DNA of 64,000 bases, taken from assembly GCA_035578905.1 (NCBI GenBank), contig JAQJVL010000697.1, positions 248,001 through 312,000 of the forward strand, read 5' to 3'. Every line of letters starts with the position of its first letter. The stretch's first letter is position 1. The notes below the pieces were generated by a model, which was not told where the DNA came from, did not search any database, and was given only the letters and a program-made list of their open reading frames with translations. The translations under genes were made by a program, and so were the position numbers. Below, piece by piece: positions 56,807 to 64,000 of the stretch. This DNA is from Stictocephala bisonia. Taxonomy: Eukaryota; Arthropoda; Insecta; Hemiptera; Membracidae.

Positions 56807-57627
56807 TAGTGTAAACCGCACCAAAATAGTCCGATGGTAGCTGTGGCATGTGAAGTCCCCCTCATCACTTCTCACCCAGCAATGTTGTCAAATATAAATT
56901 TGTTGAAAATATTGATGATTTGTTTAAACATCTGTTGCAGTAAACAAACATTATAATTTGTTATTCATAAAAGAAAAGACGGTAGGTATCACGCACATCT
57001 CCAATGATGTGACATTGGCGAAATTGCAAAAACAAACACAAAAATACTGTTGTAATTCCCATAACTATAACTCCAGCTGATAAGTGGTAAACAATAAACC
57101 AGCTGATTTCGCCCATATGACTTTACAGTCTACTGCGCAGTCTCATCGTAATACCTACGACTCTTATTTCCAAAAATCTCACACGGTTATTTTGGGTCTT
57201 TCTCCATCGCGAACCGATTTCTTTGAGAATATTGATTAGGCTTGATTTGCATACTTTGAAAATGATATATCGTGTATATATATATATATATCGTATGTAT
57301 ATATATACTGATATAATTACGGATAAAAACAGCTATTTCATTTTATAAACATTATTTAATAGAACTTTCTACAGAATATAAAATATTTATATTATTATAA
57401 TGCTATAAACAATGACAGGGTTAACACATACCATAGTTAATTTTACCATTACGTTCTAGAGGTCTTTAAAGATACAGTTGTTTTGTAAACAAAACGCCAA
57501 TTAAATTGACAGTATTGAACATAGGCGTACTTGTCATAGGTGAAACATTGTGATTTGGTGATTCTCAGCAACGATATGGCAACACCGCCTAAAACGTAAT
57601 CGGACTATTTTGATGCGGTTTACACTA
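56807..57627. mobile_element. Tc1/mariner-like MITE, 817 bp, containing a transposase scrap
   Basis: The left end at 56809 (GTGTAAACCGCACCAAAATA) and the right end stopping at 57625 are inverted copies over about 28 bases. TA flanks both (56807-56808 and 57626-57627). Bases about 57162-57272 are nearly identical to 59076-59186, inside the transposase relic at 58.3-59.3 kb (shared CTCACACGGTTATTTTGGGT). The MITE is therefore an internal-deletion derivative of a DD82E-type element. An (AT)n run at 57275-57305 follows the scrap. Confidence 0.88.
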
Positions 57628-58324
57628 GTACTAGTATGTGCGCGCGGCAGGGCTGCTAGTAATCATGCTAAAAACGTTGACTGCGGTGATCTAGACATGG
57701 TAACTAGAAACAGTTGTCCGCCAATCCCACCAGACCGCACGCTGCACCTTGTGTTCACATTACTGTACTACTTTTGTGTGTGTTATTACTCACAAGGCTA
57801 GGTTATTATTTTTATATAGTCAGTAGCATAGCAATTATTATTTATATTGGTTTCTGATCTAATTGATTTATTAAGAATAATATATGAGTGATACCACTCT
57901 AGAATATTAAATTTTATAAAAATACAAAAGTTCGTATGAAATAGTGATATTACTATCTAAATTGTATGAAGGTCAATTTTCAAGGTGAATCGCATGCTAT
58001 ATAATTAATTCCATGTAAAGTTTACCTAACAATAAATGGTTTACTTCATTTAAAACATGTCATATCTATTAATTTTAATAGAATATGCTGAAAACCTTTT
58101 AATATATTGATGGGTTATTTAGGCATACAGTATATACATATATTTACACCATATATTTTAGATTTTAAAAATTGCATATTCAAATAAAAATATTGAATTT
58201 ATAATTTAAAATAGGAGTTTTTAATTTTTTTATAAAATAATTCATATTCCGTAAATAGGCCTACTTTGTAACAAGTAATTAATTTAAAAGCTAATTTATA
58301 ATGTGGGGAAGTTATTCCAGTTCT
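57628..58324. other. unassigned AT-rich sequence
   Basis: Sequence between the MITE and the transposase relic. The 63-codon frame at 57610-57801 has no motif. It may include the 3' flank of the second transposon, but I could not define its terminus. Confidence 0.45.
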
Positions 58325-59323
58325 TCAATGCCGCCCACTGCTACCAAGCGTTACTATCATTGATTCCACGAGATCGTCGATGTGAGGCTCATTAGCAGCG
58401 TACTCGTATGTTCGCATTTCTTCTGCTAGTGATTTTATTATTTTTTTAATTACATGAAGTGATTTTACTCACTACATAGCTTTTTACATCAGCCCAAATA
58501 AGTTCAATTGGATTTAAGTCCGTGTGGTAAGGTGGGAGGCGGAGAATAGTGTGTCCATGCTTGTTAACAATGTCATCCAGCTGATACAGAATACAATTAG
58601 GCTTAAGTAAGAGAACTTTTTAATATAACTCTGGAACCAACATGTCGTCAGAATAACATATGTTGTGATTATCAAGCCAGTCCTTAATATCTTGTTTTCT
58701 ACTCTTTGAAATGGGGGCTTTGTCACATTGCATGTTGTGATAAGGGGCATTATCAATAAAAATCACTGACCCCGGTTTTATGTTAGACAGTAGCTTTTCA
58801 TTAATCCATTTAGTCATAATATCAGCATTTACATTATCATGGTAATCCCCCTATGACCTGATGCCTTCCATGTCGTCAAGCCAGCTTCATTTACGGCATG
58901 TATCTTTATTGAGCGCTCTCCTTTAGATATTGAAACACACATTCCATTTATAGAATCGTCAGACTAAGATGCCTGCGTAACGTGACTTGTGAGAATATAC
59001 CATTCGTCTATATACAATATTTGACGACCTTCATTTCTGTAACATCTCAAAGCTTGTAAATAAGATATTCTTTTTTCTCTTATTTCCAAAAATCTCACAC
59101 GGTTATTTTGGGTCTTTCTCCATCGCAAACCGATTTCTTTGAGAATATTGACTAGGCTTGATTTGCATACTCTGAAAATGATGAGCTCTTTTAATTCCTC
59201 ATGTAATAATTTTAATGTCGGAAGTTGACCTCTCTCAAACTGAAACTCGTAAACTAATCGTCTTATCACGGTTTTATCAAAATCGTCCAATTCTGAGATT
59301 GACCTTTTCCTATTCATTTTCAA
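58325..59323 (-). pseudogene. second DD82E-type DDE transposase, broken
   Basis: The minus-strand start at 59323 reads MKMNRKRSISELDDFDKTVI and lacks the N-terminal HTH seen in the 38.8-40.3 kb copy. The first Asp block is degraded (ILYIDEWYILTSH, where relatives have DETW..AGH). After stops and a shift the second block is VIFIDNAPYH, then TAA near 58619. The same frame continues to HGHTILRLPPYH with TDLNPIELIWADVK, and, after another shift, a C-terminal IIKSLAEEMRTYEYAANE stretch with an acidic end at 58325. Exactly 82 codons (counting the stop) separate the second Asp from the Glu. It is diverged from the first copy at the protein level, so it is a different subfamily. Its own terminal repeats were not located. 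Confidence 0.87.
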
Positions 59324-60674
59324 TCTGTCTGGGGTGGAAAAACAGCTTCACCACTGTCATGTTTACGTTTTAAGGTTGTCAATTCGTGCTAAAATAACAC
59401 AACATTACAATGATAAACATCAGCTTCACGATGGCAACTGTTCAGGTAGGCGAATGTTTTTATAAAAATTGTTCAGTCAGTAAATAAGTCGATAAAAGGA
59501 GAAGTCCATGTGCACAATACTTAAAATATTAACCTGATACACAATCAAGTCCGATGTATGGGTCTTTTTTCATGTCCTAGTGAACACCTCGTAGAAATAA
59601 ATATGCTTTGTGATTTAAGTTCTCATTTAAGAAGAGCGAATTTTTACAAAAAAAAAAAACTACTGTCAAAACATTTATTGCATTTACATATACAGTAACG
59701 TCTAGTCGTGGCGTTCCATAGCTCAGAAACACGGTTTTTTTGTCTTAAAGAACGGAAAGTCTAATTTCAATTGGTTTTAAATTTCATAGCTCAGATTGTC
59801 GTAACTAAAGTAAAAGAAGGCAAAGATAGGGCCTCCCCAACACTCAACTTGTGGACTAAGGACTTTGGACCCACCGAGCAGACTTTATGAAATGGAAAAT
59901 AAAGCTATCTTACATTTATTTAATTCTTTCATATACCAACTGTAATTTGTGATGCTTGTTTGTTTGGTGATGGGATACATATATGTATTTATATGTATAT
60001 TTAGCCGTTGTTGTTCAAATTAAATCCGCTTCATTTTCTTCATAAATTACATTGTCTCTAATTATAATTAATGTTCTATATTTTGTTGAGTTGATGTTTT
60101 GAGAATGAATAAGATAAGTTTCGTACTTTTTATATTGATCGTATTACCCTCGTTTACAGACAACATTATTAAGTAATACAACGGTAGACGTATGTATGCT
60201 GTAAAGTACTTTGAAATTGATTTTCTGCCGAAGTAATATCGCCGCTCTGGTCCTACATCGGCGGGGGTGAGGGGAATGGAGGATGCAGGTTCCTTTGTTG
60301 GTGTAGAAAGCCCTTACCCAGAGTACACTACCCACTACACTACTCTACCGTTACACTTAGTCTCCGCTTTTTCTGCAGTGATCTTAAACACGTTGTAATA
60401 GTTTTACTTCAAACATACTTTCCAGCTTTTATCTTTACTACAAGATTGTATTTATACTGTAAATACATTAAATTTGTGATTCATTTTTAATATTAAATCA
60501 AACCTTGACTTCAAAATAAATTTAAATTTGTCTTTGTCATATACTGTTGAAAAAATAATGGGAATAAAGAGCACACCATGTTATAATAGACCAGTGTCAT
60601 ATCTAACAGAGTATTAAAACTCGATTAATTGGGTCAAATGATTGTTATTATTAATGGTTGAACTGGAGGCATTA
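59324..60674. other. unassigned stretch
   Basis: No recognised gene. The minus-strand frame at 60144-60335 has no motif. 60556-60600 shares a short phrase with 56545-56590. Confidence 0.45.
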
Positions 60675-62335
60675 AAAAGTGTTGTACTCATAATGCCTTA
60701 CAAAGTGTTGTACTCATAATGCCTTACAAAGTGTTGTACTCATAATGCCTTACAAAGTGTTGTACTCATAATGCCTTACAAAGTGTTGTACTCATAATGC
60801 CTTACAAAGTGTTGTACTCATAATGCCTTACAAAGTGTTGTACTCATAATGCATTACAAAGTGTTGTACTCATAATGCCTTACAAAGTGTTGTACTCATA
60901 ATGCCTTACAAAGTGTTGTACTCATAATGCCTTACAAAGTGTTGTACTCATAATGCATTACAAAGTGTTGTACTCATAATGCCTTACAAAGTGTTGTACT
61001 CATAATGCATTACAAAGTGTTGTACTCATAATGCATTACAAAGTGTTGTACTCATAATGCCTTACAAAGTGATGTACTCATAATGCATTACAAAGTGTTG
61101 TACTCATAATGCCTTACAAAGTGTTGTACTCATAATGCCTTACAAAGTGTTGTACTCATAATGCCTTACAAAGTGTTGTACTCATAATGCATTACAAAGT
61201 GTTGTACTCATAATGCATTACAAAGTGTTGTACTCATAATGCATTACAAAGTGTTGTACTCATAATGCATTACAAAGTGTCGTACTCATAATGCCTTACA
61301 AAGTGTTGTACTCATAATGCCTTACAAAGTGTTGTACTCATAATGCCTTACAAAGTGTTGTACTCATAATGCCTTACAAAGTGTTGTACTCATAATGCAT
61401 TACAAAGTGTTGTACTCATAATGCATTACAAAGTGTTGTACTCATAATGCATTACAAAGTGTTGTACTCATAATGCATTACAAAGTGTTGTACTCATAAT
61501 GCCTTACAAAGTGTTGTACTCATAATGCATTACAAAGTGTTGTACTCATAATGCCTTACAAAGTGTTGTACTCATAATGCATTACAAAGTGTTGTACTCA
61601 TAATGCCTTACAAAGTGTTGTACTCATAATGCATTACAAAGTGTTGTACTCATAATGCCTTACAAAGTGTTGTACTCATAATGCCTTACAAAGTGTTGTA
61701 CTCATAATGCCTTACAAAGTGTTGTACTCATAATGCCTTACAAAGTGTTGTACTCATAATGCCTTACAAAGTGTTGTACTCATAATGCCTTACAAAGTGT
61801 TGTACTCATAATGCCTTACAAAGTGTTGTACTCATAATGCCTTACAAAGTGTTGTACTCATAATGCCTTACAAAGTGTTGTACTCATAATGCATTACAAA
61901 GTGTTGTACTCATAATGCCTTACAAAGTGTTGTACTCATAATGCATTACAAAGTGTTGTACTCATAATGCCTTACAAAGTGTTGTACTCATAATGCCTTA
62001 CAAAGTGTTGTACTCATAATGCCTTACAAAGTGTTGTACTCATAATGCCTTACAAAGTGTTGTACGCATAATGCCTTACAAAGTGTTGTACTCATAATGC
62101 ATTACAAAGTGTTGTACTCATAATGACTTACAAAGTGTTGTACTCATAATGCATTACAAAGTGTTGTACTCATAATGCCTTACAAAGTGTTGTACTCATA
62201 ATGCATTACAAAGTGTTGTACTCATAATGCCTTACAAAGTGTTGTACTCATAGTGCCTTACAAAGTGTTGTACTCATAATGCCTTACAAAGTGTTGTACT
62301 CATAATGCCTTATTACAAAGTGTTGTACTCATAAT
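60675..62335. repeat. 26-bp satellite, about 64 copies
   Basis: The unit is ACAAAGTGTTGTACTCATAA plus TGCCTT. Almost the only variation is a C/A change (TGCCTT or TGCATT), so the array reads as a two-letter string. Rare single changes include GATGTACT (61072), GTCGTACT (61279), GTACGCAT (62064), TGACTT (62124) and ATAGTGCC (62252). The last copy has an extra ATT. Homogeneity is the highest of all arrays here. Confidence 0.98.
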
Positions 62336-63560
62336 CTGTGCCTCACAACTTAGCAAGTACACTTAATTATAAGAAAAAACGTGTCTTTGTTTCAAATAAA
62401 AAAAAAATAAAAACCGATTTCACACCATCTTTTACAGTTGTTTTTATTTTTTGAGTAGTGATTTATTTGTAAGGGTAGTAATGTTTATTTACTTCTACCG
62501 ATTTTATTTAAGTATTATTTTAATTGCTTGTGCTTGAAGGAAATACATTTGTAAAGAGAGGAAGTTAACAGCACTGTATGTAAATATAACGTAATCATAT
62601 ACATCTATAAATTACTCGTTCACATCTTTTTATGTTTACTTGATGTTAAACTCAATCGCGTTTCTTATTTGATGACTCTCTAAATGAAGTTGGATTTTAA
62701 AATGAGTAGTACCGTAATATCAAATGTTGAGACTGTGAAGTAGCCTACCGATAACACGTAGAGAATAACATTTATCACTGCTATGTTGATATAAGTAAGG
62801 ACAATGTGATCGAAGAGGTTCCAAATTTATTTTGATATATTAAATTGATCTATTTTCGTAATTGAATCTTGAATTCAGTCCATAAAAATTAATCACACAC
62901 TTTAAAAAAATACTTTTGTTCGAGTCATTCTGAAGAAAGTATTTAAAGTTACTTAGTCAAAAAGCAATAAATGTATGCTGACATCACACTATTTACTTTT
63001 AAGCCGGTATGCAACGCGGTCACTCGCTCGCTGTTCAAACATGTTCTAACTGGATGGGTAAATAAGTGAGTACGCTACAACAGTAAAGGCCTTTTGAATC
63101 TGGGATGAGAGAACTGAGATGGGGTTAAAATATTTATAGGTAGCTGGGGGTTGTGCGTGAAGGGAACGACTACCATCAAGCTTCGCAGAAACGCAATCTT
63201 TACAACGACGGAAGTTAGTATTTTCACTCGTTTTTCTGGATTTTACCTTTTGGCGTTAACTTGGGATTCCCAAGATTTTTGTAAAAATGCGTATGTATAA
63301 ATTCAATTATCCATCCTACACTTAGTTAATATGTGTACCACCCATTTCGATCAGTTATAGCAAAACCACTGTAAGTGTGTGGGTGGGTGGGTGGGCTTTT
63401 AATCAAGTGACCTTTAATTTTGGTTTTTGAAGGAGTGAAAAAAACCTATCATCCTTATCACGTCTTCTTAATTTGGACGTGGTTTTGTTTTATCGATTTG
63501 TAGATTCTGCTACTTAGTAAAAAGATATTACGAGGATTTAATGGCTTTGAAAAATATTCC
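62336..63560. other. unassigned stretch with a second G-quadruplex unit
   Basis: AT-rich and without genes. Bases 63361-63395 carry ACCACTGTAAGTGTGT followed by GGGTGGGTGGGTGGG, the same unit as at 9343-9368. Confidence 0.5.
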
Positions 63561-63692
63561 AGTTTTGGAACTAGTGTCACATGTTGAGGTCATCAATCTA
63601 TAACACAACTCACCTAAACTGGAACTGGTGTCACATATTGAGGTCATACGATCTACAACACAACTCATCTAAACTGGAAATGGTGTCACACA
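63561..63692. repeat. short tandem repeat, about 52-54 bp, 2.5 copies
   Basis: Copies share GTGTCACATRTTGAGGTCAT and ACAACACAACTCAYCTAAAC and abut the dispersed repeat starting at 63694. Confidence 0.88.
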
Positions 63693-63693
63693 T

Positions 63694-64000
63694 TGTAACA
63701 GGTCCACCAAATTGACGATTAAATTAATTAAATTAAATAAATGATAAATTATTTTAGTGAAGAAATAGATACATTTAATTAAAGCAAGTACTGAACATTC
63801 AAATAATATTCGGAATTCATTGTAAATTAATAGCCAACGAATATAGAGAAGTGGGCAGGCATATTTATTCCATGGCAGTCCTCCGAGACGTGAACAAAAT
63901 TCCTAGGCGTTGTTGTCGAGACAGATAACAGACCTGTTCAGTCTGGTGTCGCATGGGACGAGTCAATCTAACAATCCAAAGGGGTGTCAGTGTGACAATG
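63694..64000. repeat. dispersed repeat, second copy, cut by the window end
   Basis: Starts TGTAACAGGTCCACCAAATT like 23646 and keeps matching for about 110-130 bases, with indels (shared AATTAATTAA.T.AAATAAAT and ATAAATTATT). Beyond about 63820 the two copies differ, so they are different subfamilies or one is rearranged. A possible LTR start, unproven. Confidence 0.6.

Noticed and set aside
60675..62335. CRISPR-like regular array
   Set aside because: Units are contiguous and identical, with no unique spacers, in a eukaryotic context. The same holds for all other arrays here.

Overview
The window is a stretch of eukaryotic, most likely arthropod, repeat-rich DNA. It is AT-rich and shows no intact host gene, no rRNA, no complete tRNA and no CRISPR array. 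The transposase families (PIF/Harbinger HARBI1-like, Tc1/mariner-superfamily DD82E-like, hAT-type MITE, LINE) and a set of virus-like genes of a type I associate with arthropod and cnidarian genomes suggest an insect with a large genome. A hemipteran is a guess I cannot test. All translated products are relics except one 177-codon frame.

Layout. 0-1.6 kb: 116-bp satellite. 2.4-3.6 kb: TA-flanked DNA transposon. 4.5 kb: reverse-transcriptase scrap. 5.5-7.5 kb: degenerate repeats around a 32-bp minisatellite. 8.8-11.1 kb: broken LINE. 14.2-15.1 kb: diverged ~140-bp repeats. 15.77-20.0 kb: a PIF/Harbinger element (TAA target duplication) that holds two tandem arrays, a hAT MITE (8-bp duplication) and a second Harbinger (TTA duplication). 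20.0-21.5 kb: 159-bp and 112-bp arrays. 22.8-28.4 kb, minus strand: a cluster of six decayed genes of a virus-like or Polinton-like element, including capsid-like proteins, split by a dispersed repeat. 30.3-31.2 kb: 53-bp array. 33.0-35.2 kb: 108-bp array. 37.0-41.1 kb: a ~4.1-kb DD82E-type element with ~400-bp inverted repeats, a dead transposase and a nested 728-bp MITE whose 8-bp target duplication can be read against the element's own uninterrupted right arm. 41.9-42.5 kb: ~160-bp repeats. 44.0-44.6 kb: 27-bp array. 47.0-47.4 kb: foldback repeat. 48.6-51.7 kb: an element with ~310-bp inverted arms that encloses a 42-bp satellite. 52.9-56.4 kb: 36-bp satellite. 56.8-57.6 kb: MITE carrying a transposase scrap. 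58.3-59.3 kb: second DD82E-type transposase relic. 60.7-62.3 kb: 26-bp satellite. The window ends in a second copy of the repeat that splits the virus-like cluster.

The recurring theme is tandem arrays associated with DNA transposons. In the clearest case the 42-bp satellite unit resembles the subterminal repeat of the 728-bp nested MITE 12 kb away, and both edges of the surrounding element still carry the MITE-like sequence. At least a dozen different tandem families together cover roughly a quarter of the window. The long open frames inside these arrays follow from unit lengths divisible by three and are not treated as genes.
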